A DNA stretch of 6,215 nt, taken from positions 1 through 6,215 of the forward strand of contig CAMLOB010000263.1 of the NCBI GenBank assembly GCA_946481475.1. The letters run 5' to 3'. The notes beneath the pieces were generated by a model that ran no database searches, was not told the origin of the DNA, and saw only the letters and a program-made list of their open reading frames with translations. Both the position numbers and the translations under genes were made by a program. Position 1 is the stretch's first letter. The number at the start of each line of letters is the position of its first letter. This document shows positions 6,201-6,215 of this stretch, one piece after another. Source of the DNA: an uncultured Chlorobiota bacterium. GTDB taxonomy: Bacteria > Bacteroidota > Kapaibacteriia > OLB7.

Positions 6201-6215
6201 CACTGTATGCATACC

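Overview
The window is ordinary chromosomal bacterial DNA of moderately high GC, with five protein genes and two repeat-filled intergenic regions. I see no phage, transposase, CRISPR, tRNA or rRNA. Most start codons lack a recognisable Shine-Dalgarno sequence, and one TACCTTTG box near the right end resembles the -7 element of Bacteroidota promoters. Together these hint at a lineage in or near the Bacteroidota/FCB assemblage, but this is a weak inference and I do not assign a taxon.

Layout, left to right. (1) Bases 1-301, minus strand: the first 100 residues of a PAP2-family membrane lipid phosphatase, cut by the window edge. (2) Bases 302-871: a 570-base intergenic region built almost wholly of repeats. 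Three copies of a GC-rich unit of about 110 bp, each able to form two or three short hairpins, are flanked by AT-richer arrays of TCGA-containing words. (3) Bases 872-2032, minus strand: anmK, anhydro-N-acetylmuramic acid kinase of cell-wall recycling. (4) Bases 2089-4329, minus strand: a complete Cu(I)-type P1B ATPase (copA-like) with one metal-binding domain, 56 bp upstream of anmK and probably cotranscribed with it. (5) Bases 4330-4701: the divergent intergenic region, again full of TCGA-word repeats, with a perfect 27-bp inverted repeat, an 18-bp palindrome, a hairpin and a 14-bp tandem duplication. (6) Bases 4702-5595, plus strand: nfo, endonuclease IV, with all nine zinc ligands. (7) Bases 5612-6118, plus strand: an unrecognised four-helix membrane protein 16 bp behind nfo. 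The last 97 bases are non-coding, with one small hairpin and a possible promoter box.

The genes do not form one pathway. They are housekeeping functions: copper export, murein recycling, abasic-site repair and lipid phosphate hydrolysis. The most distinctive material is the repeat family. The same word set occurs in both intergenic regions about 4 kb apart and runs right up to the start codons of two genes (PAP2 and copA). I found no convincing new biological system, and the repeats are the part most worth genome-wide follow-up.
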